DNA of 64,000 nucleotides from Pigmentiphaga sp. NML080357 (GCF_002188465.1 NZ_NINW01000049.1:310001-374000); one strand, 5' to 3'. Positions 15,614-24,789 are shown, counted from the stretch's first letter. Notes: generated from the letters alone by a model not told the origin. Numbers and translations are program-made.

Positions 15614-16575
15614 TCACGCGCCGCGCTTTCGGCCTGGCTTCCCTGGCGGCGCTCGGCCTGCCCGCGCTCGCCGCGTTTCCCGACAAGCCGATCCGCATTC
15701 TCGTGGGCTTTGCCGCGGGCGGCCCGGCGGATACCTGTGCGCGCCTCGTCGCGCGGCTGCTGGGCGAAAGCCTGGGCCAGCAAGTGGTAGTGGAGAACCG
15801 GCCAGGCGCCGGCGGGGCGTTGGCGACCCGGGCGGTGAAGGGCGCGCCTCCCGATGGCCATACGTTGCTGCTGTGCGCGTTCGCCGACGTGCTCAACCCC
15901 ATCATCAATCCCGCGGAGGCGCGCTACAGCCTGGTGGACGATTTCGCGCCCATCACGCGCATCACCGGCGTGGGCAACGTGCTGGTCGTGCATCCCTCGC
16001 TGCCGGCGAAGTCGGTGTCCGAGCTGGTGGCGTATGCGCGCTCGCGGCCGGGGCAGCTGGACTACGGTTCGGCCGGCATCGGCTCGGCAAGCCACCTGGC
16101 CGGCGAGTTGTTCGGCGGGCTGGCGCAGGTCAAGGTGACGCATGTGCCGTACAAGGGCACGGCGCAGGCGCAGGTGGACTTGCAGGCTGGCATCCTGGCC
16201 TTCATGTTTGACAGCCTGATCAGTGCGCTGCCCAATGTGCAGGCGGGCAAGGTGCGCGCGCTGGCGGTGACCACGGCCACGCGTTCGCCCGGGGCCCCCA
16301 CGGTGCCGACGATGATGGAAGCGGGCGTGCCGGAGTACGACCTGACTTCCTGGTTCGGCCTGGCGGCGCCCAAGGGTACGCCGGCGCCCGTGGTGGAGCG
16401 GCTCGCCGGCGCGGTGCGCCAGATCCTCAAGCGCGGGGAGGCCGACGAGGCCTTGCTACTCTTGGGCGGGGAGCCCGACGACATGGACAGTGCCGGTTTC
16501 GAGCGCTACCTTCGCAGTGAAGATGCCCGGTGGAAGAGGCTTTTCGAGGCGGGCACGGTTCGCATCGATAAGTAG
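15610..16575 (+). CDS. Bug/TctC-family periplasmic solute-binding protein
   Basis: 321 aa with signal peptide MITRRAFGLASLAALGLPAL, cleaved near AAF. Typical Bug motifs follow: FPDKPIRILVGFAAGGPADT, VVVENRPGAGGALATRAV and LDYGSAGIGSASHLAGELF. Bug proteins are very numerous in Bordetella and relatives and bind carboxylates, amides or aromatic acids. TctA/TctB membrane partners are absent here, which is usual for orphan Bug genes. The location between catechol dioxygenase and dmpF suggests a ligand tied to aromatic breakdown. Confidence 0.92.
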   Translation: MITRRAFGLASLAALGLPALAAFPDKPIRILVGFAAGGPADTCARLVARLLGESLGQQVVVENRPGAGGALATRAVKGAPPDGHTLLLCAFADVLNPIINPAEARYSLVDDFAPITRITGVGNVLVVHPSLPAKSVSELVAYARSRPGQLDYGSAGIGSASHLAGELFGGLAQVKVTHVPYKGTAQAQVDLQAGILAFMFDSLISALPNVQAGKVRALAVTTATRSPGAPTVPTMMEAGVPEYDLTSWFGLAAPKGTPAPVVERLAGAVRQILKRGEADEALLLLGGEPDDMDSAGFERYLRSEDARWKRLFEAGTVRIDK

Positions 16576-16824
16576 AAAGCCGGCTGGGCGCCCCGCGCGG
16601 GAACGCGCCTGTCCGCCTTCGCTGCCGCGGTTTTTCCGGCTGTGCGGCGCGCACAGGCCTCTTCGTTCGCGGACGAAGGGGTTTCTTTCCTTCTGGATTG
16701 CCAAGAAAGGAGAATCTTCTGCTTTCGGGGGCGAAATGCCCAAAAAAAGCAAGGCTATTTCCGCCCTCCTGGAAGATACTATCCGTCGAATTCGTATCAG
16801 CATCACCACACTCAGGAGCGGCTC

Positions 16825-17775
16825 ATGGGGCGGCAAGACGACAACAAATCCAAAGTGGCGATCATCGGCTCGGGCAATATCGGCACCGACCTGATGATCA
16901 AGATCATGCGGCATGGCAAGCACCTGCAAATGGGCGCCATGGTCGGGATCGATCCGAAATCCGACGGCCTGGCGCGCGCCGAGCGGCTGGGCGTGCCCAT
17001 TACCGCGGGCGGTATCGACGGGCTCCTGGCCATGCCCAATTTCGACGAGATCCGCATCGCCTTCGACGCGACCTCGGCCGGCGCCCACAAGCGCCACAAT
17101 GAATTGCTGCAGGCCAAGGGCGTGCAGGTGATCGACCTGACGCCCGCCGCCATCGGCCCCTATGTGATCCCCGCGATCAACATCGACGAGCACCTGGACT
17201 CGCCCAACATCAACATGGTCACCTGCGGCGGCCAGGCCACGATCCCGATGGTCAAGGCCGTCTCGCGCGTGGCCAAGGTGCACTACGGCGAGATCATCGC
17301 GTCCATCGCCAGCAAGTCGGCCGGTCCCGGCACCCGCGCCAACATCGACGAGTTCACCGAGACCACGTCCAAGGCCATCGAGGTGATCGGCGGCGCTGCG
17401 CGCGGCAAGGCGATCATCATCCTGAACCCGGCCGAGCCGCCGCTGATCATGCGCGACACCGTGTTCACGCTGTCGGAAATGGCCGACACCAAGGCGATCG
17501 AGGACAGCATCGCCGAGATGGTCGCCACGGTGCAGAGCTACGTGCCGGGCTACCGCCTGAAGCAGCGCGTGCAGTTCGACGAGATCCCCGCCAGCGCGCC
17601 GCTGAACGTGCCGGGCCTGGGCAAGCTGTCGGGCCTGAAGACCTCCGTCTTCCTGGAAGTGGAGGGCGCCGCCCACTACCTGCCCGCCTACGCCGGCAAC
17701 CTGGACATCATGACCTCGGCCGCCCTGGCGTGCGCCGAGCGCTTCGCGCAGACCCACCTGGTGGAAGCCGCCTGA
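16825..17775 (+). CDS. dmpF: Acetaldehyde dehydrogenase (acylating)
   Basis: 316 aa from ATG 16825 with CAGGAGCGG just upstream; longer in-frame starts lack an RBS. The NAD-binding motif is [14 protein letters not shown], the catalytic Cys lies in [12 protein letters not shown] (about 132), and [18 protein letters not shown] is typical. It converts acetaldehyde, CoA and NAD to acetyl-CoA and channels acetaldehyde from its partner DmpG, encoded 10 bp downstream. The 249-bp gap before it (16576-16824) holds no gene. Confidence 0.97.
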   Translation: MGRQDDNKSKVAIIGSGNIGTDLMIKIMRHGKHLQMGAMVGIDPKSDGLARAERLGVPITAGGIDGLLAMPNFDEIRIAFDATSAGAHKRHNELLQAKGVQVIDLTPAAIGPYVIPAINIDEHLDSPNINMVTCGGQATIPMVKAVSRVAKVHYGEIIASIASKSAGPGTRANIDEFTETTSKAIEVIGGAARGKAIIILNPAEPPLIMRDTVFTLSEMADTKAIEDSIAEMVATVQSYVPGYRLKQRVQFDEIPASAPLNVPGLGKLSGLKTSVFLEVEGAAHYLPAYAGNLDIMTSAALACAERFAQTHLVEAA

Positions 17776-17785
17776 GGACCGCATT

Positions 17786-18793
17786 ATGAGCAACAAGAAA
17801 CTCTACATTTCCGACGTCACGCTGCGCGACGGCAGCCACGCCATCCGCCACCAGTACAGCATCAAGAACGTCCGCGACATCGCCAAGGCGCTGGACGAGG
17901 CCAAGGTCGACAGCCTGGAAGTGGCGCACGGCGACGGCCTGTCGGGCTCGAGCTTCAACTATGGCTTCGGCGCGCATACCGACCTCGAGTGGATCGAGGC
18001 GGTGGCCGATACGGTCAAGCACGCCAAGGTCGCGACGCTGCTGATCCCCGGCGTTGGCACCGTGCACGACCTGCGCAACGCCTATGACGCCGGCGCCCGC
18101 GTGGTGCGCGTGGCCACCCACTGCACCGAAGCCGACGTGTCCAAGCAGCACATCGAGTTCGCCCGCAACCTGGGCATGGACGCCGTGGGCTTCCTGATGA
18201 TGAGCCATATGAACACGCCCCAGAAGCTGGCCGAGCAGGCCAAGCTGATGGAAAGCTACGGCGCCTCGTGCGTGTACGTGGTGGATTCGGGCGGCGCGCT
18301 CAACATGAACGACGTGCGCGACCGCTTCCGCGCGTTCAAGGACGTGCTCAAGCCCGAGACGCAGACCGGCATCCACGCCCACCACAACCTGAGCCTGGGC
18401 GTGGCCAACTCCATCGTCGCGGTGGAAGAAGGTTGCGACCGCATCGACGCCAGCCTGGCCGGCATGGGCGCGGGCGCGGGCAATGCGCCGCTGGAAGTGT
18501 TCATCGCCGCCGCCGACCGCATGGGCTGGAACCATGGCTGCGACCTGTACAAGCTGATGGACGCGGCCGACGACATCGTGCGTCCGCTGCAGGACCGCCC
18601 GGTGCGCGTGGACCGCGAGACCCTGGCGCTGGGCTACGCCGGCGTCTACTCCAGCTTCCTGCGCCACGCGGAAGCCGCCGCCGCCAAGTACGACCTGAAG
18701 ACCGTCGACATCCTGGTCGAGCTGGGCCGCCGCAAGATGGTGGGCGGCCAGGAAGACATGATCGTCGACGTGGCGCTCGACCTGAAGAAGTAA
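17786..18793 (+). CDS. dmpG: 4-hydroxy-2-oxovalerate aldolase
   Basis: 335 aa DmpG-type class II pyruvate aldolase of the HMG-CoA-lyase-like family. The N-terminal [17 protein letters not shown] holds the metal Asp and catalytic Arg. [14 protein letters not shown] supplies the two His metal ligands, and the C-terminal helical part binds DmpF. It splits 4-hydroxy-2-oxovalerate to pyruvate and acetaldehyde. The gene is last in the cluster and is followed by a strong terminator. Hydratase (dmpE), decarboxylase and tautomerase genes, normally adjacent, are missing. Confidence 0.97.
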   Translation: MSNKKLYISDVTLRDGSHAIRHQYSIKNVRDIAKALDEAKVDSLEVAHGDGLSGSSFNYGFGAHTDLEWIEAVADTVKHAKVATLLIPGVGTVHDLRNAYDAGARVVRVATHCTEADVSKQHIEFARNLGMDAVGFLMMSHMNTPQKLAEQAKLMESYGASCVYVVDSGGALNMNDVRDRFRAFKDVLKPETQTGIHAHHNLSLGVANSIVAVEEGCDRIDASLAGMGAGAGNAPLEVFIAAADRMGWNHGCDLYKLMDAADDIVRPLQDRPVRVDRETLALGYAGVYSSFLRHAEAAAAKYDLKTVDILVELGRRKMVGGQEDMIVDVALDLKK

Positions 18794-18840
18794 TCCGTTT
18801 TTATCAGTAGTGCACGTGGCGCCGAAGGGCGCATTGACAG

Positions 18841-18873
18841 GCCCGGGATGGGGTTCCATCCCGGGCTTTTTTT
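18841..18873 (+). terminator. Rho-independent terminator after dmpG
   Basis: Stem GCCCGGGATGG (18841-18851) pairs exactly with CCATCCCGGGC (18856-18866) over a 4-base loop and is followed by seven T. The T-run touches the first hip operator. Confidence 0.92.
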
Positions 18874-18942
18874 ATCGGCATTTTCGATATTCTGATTTTA
18901 TCGCTATCACCGATATTTGTGTTTTATCGATAATAGCGATAA
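18872..18942 (+). promoter_or_regulatory. Three HipB-type operators, 26 bp apart
   Basis: TTATCG-N7-CGATAT at 18872-18890, TTATCG-N7-CGATAT at 18898-18916 and TTATCG-N7-CGATAA at 18924-18942. The starts are exactly 26 bp apart, about 2.5 helical turns. They precede hipB and fit autoregulation by a HipB dimer, as known for E. coli HipBA with its own TATCC-N8-GGATA operators. Confidence 0.8.
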
Positions 18943-18964
18943 AGTGGTTTCATCGTCCTCATCG

Positions 18965-19216
18965 ATGACAATCATGCCCAGAGTCTCCACGCCTTCCCAA
19001 GTCGGCGCCCTGTTGACCGCAAGGCGCAAAGCCCTGGGATTGTCCCAGGCGGCGGTCGCTTCCCGATTGGGCATCAGCCAGAACCGCCTGTCCGAACTGG
19101 AAACCGAACCGGCCCATTTGACGCTCGACCGCTTGCTGGCCTTGACCGGCTTGCTGGGCCTGGACCTGGTGTTGCAGGAAAAGGCCAAGCTCCCCGCTCC
19201 CCGGAGCGAGTGGTAG
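18965..19216 (+). CDS. hipB: HipB-type antitoxin, XRE helix-turn-helix
   Basis: About 83 aa from ATG 18965 (MTIMPRVS); ATG 18974 is also possible. A TTG at 18917 would lie inside the third operator and is rejected. The helix-turn-helix reads VGALLTARRKALGLSQAAVA, then SRLGISQNRLSELETEP, followed by LTLDRLLALTGLLGLDLVLQ, close to E. coli HipB. It neutralises HipA and represses its own operon. Its TAG stop lies just before the HipA ATG at 19219 and overlaps a possible GTG start at 19210. Confidence 0.9.
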   Translation: MTIMPRVSTPSQVGALLTARRKALGLSQAAVASRLGISQNRLSELETEPAHLTLDRLLALTGLLGLDLVLQEKAKLPAPRSEW

Positions 19217-19218
19217 CC

Positions 19219-20556
19219 ATGGGCCGCCGCGCCCATAGCCGGGCCCTGGACGTCTGGGCCAATGGCGTGTTCGTCGGCCAATGGCGGGTCCTGCCGCAAG
19301 GCACGGATGAATTGCTGTACGACGCCGGATGGGCGGCGTCGCCGTCGGGCCGCCCGCTTTCGCTGTCCCTGCCCATACCGCTGGATCGGCGGCCGGTGAA
19401 AGGCGGGGCGGTCCGCAATTTCTTCGATAACCTGTTGCCGGACAGCGACCGCATCCGCCAGCGCCTGCAAGCGCGCTTTCGCACGCCCGGCACCGGGGCC
19501 TTCGATTTGCTGGCCGCCATCGGCAGGGATTGCGTGGGCGCGGTGCAACTGCTGCCGGAAGGAGAGTCGCCTGCCGACGTGCGTCGTATCGAGGCCGAAC
19601 TGCTGGGCGAGGACGACGTCGAGCGCATCTTGCTGGGAACCGTTGCGGCGCCCGGGGCGCTGGGCCGCGCCGCCGATGACGAGGACTTCCGGATATCGAT
19701 CGCCGGTGCGCAGGAAAAGACGGCCTTGCTCTGGCACGACCGCCGATGGTGCCGCCCGCTCGGCGCCACGCCCACCACGCACATCTTCAAGTTGCCGCTC
19801 GGCGTGGTGGGAAACCGCCAGGCAGACATGCGCACCTCGGTGGAGAACGAGTGGCTGTGCACGGAGTTGCTGCGCGCATTCGGCTTGCCCGTGGCGCCGT
19901 GCCGGATCGCCCGGTTCGGCGGGCAGAAAGTGTTGATCGTCGAGCGTTTCGACCGCCGCCTTGCCGAAGGCGGCTATTGGCTGCGCCTGCCCCAGGAAGA
20001 CTTCTGCCAGGCCTGCGGCATCCGGCCCGATGCCAAATACGAGGCGGACGGCGGTCCCGGCCTGAAGGAAATCGCCGACATCCTGGCGAATTCCGAGCAT
20101 CGCGACGCGGACTTGCGCACGCTGCTGCAAGCGCAATTGCTGTTCTGGCTGCTGGCGGCCACCGACGGGCATGCCAAGAATTTCTCCATCCACCTGCTGC
20201 CCCAAGGGCGGTATCAACTGACGCCCCTGTACGACGTCCTGTCGGCCTGGCCCGTCATCGGCAAGGGCGCCGGCCGGCTGGACTACAAGAAGCTCAAGCT
20301 CGCCATGGCCTTGCGGGGCAAGAGCAAGCACTACAAGCTGGATGAGATACAGCGGCGGCATTTCGACAGCACCGCGCGCGCCTGCGGCTACGGGCCCGGC
20401 ATGCAGGATCTCGTCGAGGAGATCCTGGCGCGGGCCGAAAGCGTGCTCGATGAAGTAGCGGGGCGATTGCCTGCGGGATTCCCTGGGGACGTGTTCGAGG
20501 CCATCGCGCTGGGCATGAAGTGGTCCGCGGCAAGATTGGCGGCCATGAAACCCTGA
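19219..20556 (+). CDS. hipA: HipA serine/threonine kinase toxin
   Basis: About 445 aa. E. coli HipA phosphorylates glutamyl-tRNA synthetase and causes persistence. Visible elements are the N-terminal HipA domain (WANGVFVGQWRVLP, FFDNLLPDSDRIRQRL), ISIAGAQEKTALLW with the autophosphorylated Ser equivalent, and TPTTHIFKLP. The catalytic ATDGHAKNFSIH and the metal-binding YDVLSAWPV follow, so all key residues are present and the toxin looks intact. Start choice lies between ATG 19219 and GTG 19210; either is coupled to hipB. It is convergent with the broken alkylsulfatase gene. Confidence 0.93.
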   Translation: MGRRAHSRALDVWANGVFVGQWRVLPQGTDELLYDAGWAASPSGRPLSLSLPIPLDRRPVKGGAVRNFFDNLLPDSDRIRQRLQARFRTPGTGAFDLLAAIGRDCVGAVQLLPEGESPADVRRIEAELLGEDDVERILLGTVAAPGALGRAADDEDFRISIAGAQEKTALLWHDRRWCRPLGATPTTHIFKLPLGVVGNRQADMRTSVENEWLCTELLRAFGLPVAPCRIARFGGQKVLIVERFDRRLAEGGYWLRLPQEDFCQACGIRPDAKYEADGGPGLKEIADILANSEHRDADLRTLLQAQLLFWLLAATDGHAKNFSIHLLPQGRYQLTPLYDVLSAWPVIGKGAGRLDYKKLKLAMALRGKSKHYKLDEIQRRHFDSTARACGYGPGMQDLVEEILARAESVLDEVAGRLPAGFPGDVFEAIALGMKWSAARLAAMKP

Positions 20557-20572
20557 TGCGCGCGCCGGGATC

Positions 20573-21771
20573 TTACCGCGCGCTATCCGCCGGCATGTCC
20601 CGCAGCAGGTATTGCGCCGTGGTGAGGTAGTAATTGCGCGCCGTGGCGTTGACTTGCCGTTCGCCGAGCTCGGTTAGCGCACTGGCCTTGATCTGCTTCG
20701 CCTCGGCGTTCTTGTCGTCCACGGCCAGCAGGTAGTCGGCCAGCTCCGCCGCCCATTGGAAATCGCCGCCCGACAAGGCCTTGCCCGCGCGGGCGAGCAC
20801 TTCCCGGGCGCCGCCGCTCATGTCGATGATCCTGGCGGCGCGCTCTTTTTCCGGAAGCGGAAACATGTTGGTGGCGTTCCCGTCGAACCAGCCCACGTAG
20901 TCGGCATAGATGCCGCGCACCGTCCAGGCGACGCCGCCATAGTATTCCTGCAGGTAAGGGCTGGCGGCCAGGTGGGGCGGCAGCTTGATCCGCTGCACCA
21001 GCTCGTCGGGCCGCAAGCCTTGCCGGATGCCTTCGATGGTCTGCTCGTAGACGGTGCGGATGCCGTCGCGATAGGCCGTCAGCGCGGCGCGCACGTGCTT
21101 TGCCCCGGCGATGGGCCGCATGTGGCCGGGAACGAGGTGCTCCGCGTCGAGGTCGATCATTTTTTCCAGGCTGGCCATCCAGTTCTCCGGCGAACGCAGC
21201 CGGGTGCCGCGGATGGGCGCGAGGTTGGGGAACGCCTGGTAGAAATCGTCCCCGGCCATCAGGACGCGCTGGTCCGGCAGCCAGACGGCCACGTTTTCCT
21301 CGGTTTCCCCGGGCGTATGGAGAAGCTGCCGGGCAGGGCCATGCCGAACGCGTCCCCGCCGTCGCGCATGCCGCGCACGATGTCGGGGCGCCCTTCGACG
21401 ATGAGCCGGTGGCCGTGGATCTCCGGATGATCGTTGCCGGCGAAGACGGATGCGCCGCCGGAATGGTCAGGATGGTTGTGGGTGTAGATGATGGCGCGTA
21501 CCGGGCGCACCAGCCGGTCGCCGAAGGCGGCCACGATGGCGCGCGCATCGACGGGGTTGGCGCAGGTGTCGACGATGATGGACCCGCCCTCGCCTCGTAT
21601 CAGCGCGACGTTGCTGGCCGAATAGCCAACCGCCACGTATACGCCGCTGGCCACCTCGATCACTTCCTGGCGGAATTCCCGGGAGTGCGCGCGAAGCTGT
21701 TCGCGTCCCGCGAATTCCGGGCCGGTCATGGCGGCGTCCATTGCCGTTGTTCCGATCATGCGTGTCGCCAT
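20573..21771 (-). pseudogene. Alkyl/aryl-sulfatase (MBL fold), broken by internal deletion and frameshift
   Basis: The N-terminal part (from 21771) has EVASGVYVAVGYSASNVALI and the metal motif THNHPDHSGG, and runs to GMALPGSFS near 21320. The C-terminal part is in another frame and starts HTPGETEENVAVWLPDQRVL, followed by GDDFYQAFPNLAPIRG, PGHMRPIAG and an alkylsulfatase dimerisation domain to 20573. In intact BDS1/YjcS-like sulfatases on the order of 100 or more residues separate these two parts. Here they are joined directly and out of frame, so a deletion plus frameshift is likely. The protein should be inactive. The gene diverges from a LysR fragment. Confidence 0.8.
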
Positions 21772-21907
21772 ATCTGCCTCGTTCTACAGGACCCCATCGT
21801 TGCTTGCATCGCTCCGCGAGGGGCCGAAGGCATGATTGTCGCCTTTCCAAATGTTGTAGAGCACGTCGATAATTGGCAGGAAGCATTCCAAATATGAGAG
21901 GACTCCG

Positions 21908-22003
21908 TTGGACCTGAACGCAGCGCGCATGTTCGTCGCCGCCGTCCAGGCCGGCAGTTTGTCGGCTGCGGCGGCGCGCCTGGGCGTGCCGCTTCCCCCG
22001 GGT
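21908..22003 (+). pseudogene. LysR-family regulator, N-terminal fragment
   Basis: From TTG 21908 the frame gives MDLNAARMFVAAVQAGSLSA followed by AAARLGVPLP, the start of a LysR helix-turn-helix. After about 30 residues the sequence loses all LysR character. The recognition helix and the sensor domain are missing. Placed divergently from the alkylsulfatase gene, it was probably its regulator; both are now broken. The deletion endpoint near 22000 abuts the neighbouring DUF2231 gene. Confidence 0.7.
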
Positions 22004-22058
22004 AATCCAGGCATGCGAAATCGATGCGGGGCGGCCCGCAAACTAGGCGCGAGGCCCG

Positions 22059-22538
22059 CTACGGACGGCGATCGGCATGCAGCGAGCTCGGCGCGTCGAG
22101 CCCCGCATCCTCATGGACGCCGACGCCCAGCCGCGATACCAGTTCGCCGCCCAGCCAGGCCGTCACCAGCGCAATGGCCAGGGCGAGCAGCGAGAGGATA
22201 AGCGACAAGGCGGGCAGCCCGCCATCGGCACTTCTCGCCAGCCATGCGACCAGAAAGAGCAGGGTCACGACCAGGTTGCCGCCGCCATGCAGGGCGCCGA
22301 CGCGCTTGGCCCGCGTGCCGGCGGGGATGTGCAGCCAGTCGGCAAACCCGAAAGGCGCCGCCGCCAATGCGCCGATGATGCCGGCCGCCATCATCCAGTA
22401 AGCCGCCATGGACAGCGCGCCGATGTCGGCGGCCAGCGCGATGAGGTCGAACAGGACGGCCGTGGCGAGCAGGCCCAGGGGAAACACGATCAGCATCTGG
22501 TGGACGGGGTGGCCCAGGAAGCGCGCATAGCTTTGCAT
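22059..22538 (-). CDS. DUF2231 inner-membrane protein
   Basis: 159 aa from ATG 22538 (MQSYARFLGHPVHQMLIVFP), preceded by GAGGAGAACACC. The N-terminal LGHPVHQMLIVFPLGLLATA motif and four hydrophobic helices (TAVLFDLIALAADIGALSM, YWMMAAGIIGALAAAPFGFA, LVVTLLFLVAWLARS, LILSLLALAIALVTAWLGG) match the DUF2231 family, found next to redox and haem proteins. Function unknown. Nothing in its neighbourhood suggests a partner. Confidence 0.88.
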   Translation of the reverse strand: MQSYARFLGHPVHQMLIVFPLGLLATAVLFDLIALAADIGALSMAAYWMMAAGIIGALAAAPFGFADWLHIPAGTRAKRVGALHGGGNLVVTLLFLVAWLARSADGGLPALSLILSLLALAIALVTAWLGGELVSRLGVGVHEDAGLDAPSSLHADRRP

Positions 22539-22648
22539 GGTGTTCTCCTCGGCAGTCGGAGTCGCGGACGAGGGCGTACGCCAGCAAACGCCGTACCCGC
22601 CCGTGGCGGCGAGCGAAGGAGGCGCCGGTACGGCCACGGCGCCGGCCG

Positions 22649-23977
22649 CTATTGCCTGGCGATCGCCGCGGCGGTATCGGCCTTCATCTTCTCCAGCGCC
22701 GCGGCGGACAGGTACCTGCCTTTGAGGACGACGGCCGAGATCCTGCCCAGGTTCGCCACGTCGGCGACGGGATTCGCGTCGAGCACGACCAGGTCGGCGT
22801 TCTTGCCTTCTTCCACCGTGCCCAGCGTGGCCTGGCGCCCCATGAATTCCGCCGGATCCAGGGTCGCCATCTGCAGGATCTCGAGCGGCGAGAAACCCGC
22901 GGCGGCCAGTTCGCGGAATTCCTGGTGCAGGCTGATGCCGGGGACGAGCCAGACGCTCATGTCGCCGCTGAAGTCCGAGCCCGTCATCATCTTGACGCCG
23001 TTCTGCTTCATCAGCCGGGAGACCCGCTTCTGCAGCTCGTAGAACTGCTGGAGGGTGGCGACCGCGCTCGCGGGCAGCTTGGCGAATTGGTCGCCGACCT
23101 CTTGCCATATCGCGCGCGTGGACTTGTCGACGTAGGCCAGGTTGGGGTCGTTCCTGTATTGCGGATCGTTGCCGTAGACCTGCGTACGCAGCCGGATGAG
23201 GGTCAGTGTCTGCCAGGTATTGTTCTTGACGAATACCTTGCTCAGCGCCGCGCATTTGCTTTCATCGTAAGTGTCCAGGATGCGCTGGTAGAACGGCGCG
23301 TTCTGGGCGCCGTCGTAGGCCCTGGGATTGGTGACGAATGTGGGCGGGAAAGGCGGCTTGAGCGACCCGGCCAGCGCCGCGGCGCGCAGGGTCTGCTCTT
23401 CGCTGGAGCAATCCATGATGAGGCCCCATCCGGCGCCGAGGTGATCGAAGGAGGGCGCGCCGGCATCGCTCGCGTCCCGCGCGCTGATGGCCGGGTTCAG
23501 GTGCGCCTCGCCGCCATGGAATATGACCTCGGGCGCGAGTACCCGGCCCGCGGCGCTGTCCCGGTTCAAGGCGTTGCCGCGCTCGATGTTGGCGGGGGAA
23601 TCGGACTCCTCGCGGAATCCGGTGATGCCGCTGGCGATCATCAGCGGCCAATAGGGCGGGTTGCCGTCGGCGCGGTGGACGGCATGGGCATGCATGTCGA
23701 GATAGCCGGGCACGACGTATTTGCCGGAGACATCGAAGGCCTGGGCGGCGCCCGTGGCGCGCAGGGGCTGGGCGGTGATGCGCCGGATCTTGCCGCCCTC
23801 GACGTGGAGGTTCATGCCGGCCGAGAGCGAACCGTCCCGCGTGTTCACGACGATTGCGTTCTGCAGGACGGTGCCGCCGGCGACGTCGATGGCGTTGTCG
23901 CCTCCGCCGCCGCACGCGGCGAGCAGGGGTGCGAGCGCCGCGAGGACGCCGAGGATGGCTTGGTTGCGAAGGGTCAT
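22649..23977 (-). CDS. Amidohydrolase-superfamily lipoprotein
   Basis: 442 aa from ATG 23977, which follows GGAGACAGGCA. The signal MTLRNQAILGVLAALAPLLA ends in the lipobox LAAC followed by poly-Gly, so it is exported and lipid-anchored. The catalytic part belongs to the imidazolonepropionase-like amidohydrolases: GKYVVPGYLDMHAHAVHRAD (HxH metal pair), HGGEAHLNPAI, and MMTGSDFSGDMSVWLVPG with the late Asp. The end, LGTVEEGKNADLVVLDANPV, is typical. It could hydrolyse a cyclic amide or peptide in the periplasm. Substrate unknown. Confidence 0.88.
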   Translation of the reverse strand: MTLRNQAILGVLAALAPLLAACGGGGDNAIDVAGGTVLQNAIVVNTRDGSLSAGMNLHVEGGKIRRITAQPLRATGAAQAFDVSGKYVVPGYLDMHAHAVHRADGNPPYWPLMIASGITGFREESDSPANIERGNALNRDSAAGRVLAPEVIFHGGEAHLNPAISARDASDAGAPSFDHLGAGWGLIMDCSSEEQTLRAAALAGSLKPPFPPTFVTNPRAYDGAQNAPFYQRILDTYDESKCAALSKVFVKNNTWQTLTLIRLRTQVYGNDPQYRNDPNLAYVDKSTRAIWQEVGDQFAKLPASAVATLQQFYELQKRVSRLMKQNGVKMMTGSDFSGDMSVWLVPGISLHQEFRELAAAGFSPLEILQMATLDPAEFMGRQATLGTVEEGKNADLVVLDANPVADVANLGRISAVVLKGRYLSAAALEKMKADTAAAIARQ

Positions 23978-24342
23978 TGCCTGTCTCCACCTGATGTCGT
24001 TATCCATGCCGGCGGCGCGCTGCGCGGCAGTGCGTTCCGGCTCCATGTGGACTGCGGATGGGCCTGCCGGGCCCGGATCGGATCTTAGGTGGCGCGGGCT
24101 TGGGGGAGGAGATGGCGGGTTTGCCGCGACGATACCCATGAGGTATCGGTTGGGGGACGGAGATGAAATGGGTCGCGTGACCGGCGGGCGATCCGGGCCC
24201 TGGCCGCAACGGTCGTGGGCGGCATGGGGCCGGCGTCGACGGCCCTGGCGGGCGTTTTTTTACCCTATCTTTATTTACGCGCTGCCATGATGGCGCCGGG
24301 CCGAGGGCCCTGCGCGCCATGCCCCGCAGCGGGGCACTGACG

Positions 24343-24609
24343 TCAAGTTTGCGACGATTTATTTTCCAGGGCGATCACCCTGGCTTCCAGCGCTTGCACT
24401 TGTGCTTCCAACGCATCCACTTTAGCCCGGGTCCGCGCCAGCAACTCGGTCTGGATATCGAACTCTTCGCGGGTGATCAGATCGAGGCGGGTGAACGTCT
24501 GCCCGAGGAACCCCTTGACGTTGCGTTCGATGTCGGCCGCCGGGCTGCGGGCGATCAGGTCGGAGATGTTTTTCTGCAGGTCTTCGAACCAGTCGGTGCG
24601 GTTGATCAT
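24343..24609 (-). CDS. ubiK: Ubiquinone biosynthesis accessory factor UbiK (BMFP domain)
   Basis: 88 aa from ATG 24609 with TTGAGGAAAACC upstream. The BMFP/YqiC pattern is clear: an amphipathic start MINRTDWFEDLQKNISDLIA, a middle LGQTFTRLDLITREEFDIQT, and a C-terminal coiled coil LLARTRAKVDALEAQVQALE. UbiK helps assemble the ubiquinone biosynthesis complex with UbiJ. The gene diverges from torF. The 24140-24342 gap has a small inverted repeat TGCCCCGCAGCGGGGCA near 24319 without a T-run. Confidence 0.92.
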   Translation of the reverse strand: MINRTDWFEDLQKNISDLIARSPAADIERNVKGFLGQTFTRLDLITREEFDIQTELLARTRAKVDALEAQVQALEARVIALENKSSQT

Positions 24610-24773
24610 GATGGTTTTCCTCAAAAGCGGGCTGCCGGCCTCCAGTGTAGTCCGGTGGAGGAAAAAGCGCGCGCGCCGCCCGATGGTGCGTCGATTGCGC
24701 TTGCCTGACCATCGATGCACCAAGTTGGTTCGTGCGCAGGGCGGGAATGGTGCGCTCCGAGGGGAACACAACC

Positions 24774-24789
24774 TGGCACGGGAAATGCT
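24774..24789 (+). promoter_or_regulatory. Sigma-54-like promoter of torF-glnK-amtB
   Basis: TGGCAC-N5-ATGCT, with GG and GC 10 bp apart, differs from consensus in one base of the -12 block. It lies 108 bp upstream of torF. A partial NtrC-like site TGCACC-N5-GGTTCG lies at about 24715-24731. Nitrogen control by NtrC and sigma-54 fits a glnK-amtB operon. Confidence 0.65.

Noticed and set aside
18917-18964. Longer HipB start at a TTG
   Set aside because: The codon lies next to and reads through the third operator, and ATG codons at 18965 and 18974 give normal HipB length.
24319-24335. Terminator for ubiK
   Set aside because: TGCCCCGCAGCGGGGCA is a good dyad but has no T-run in either direction.
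24680-24745. Full NtrC enhancer site upstream of torF
   Set aside because: Only one half-site is good (TGCACC); the other half matches in four of six bases, so it is only mentioned under the promoter.
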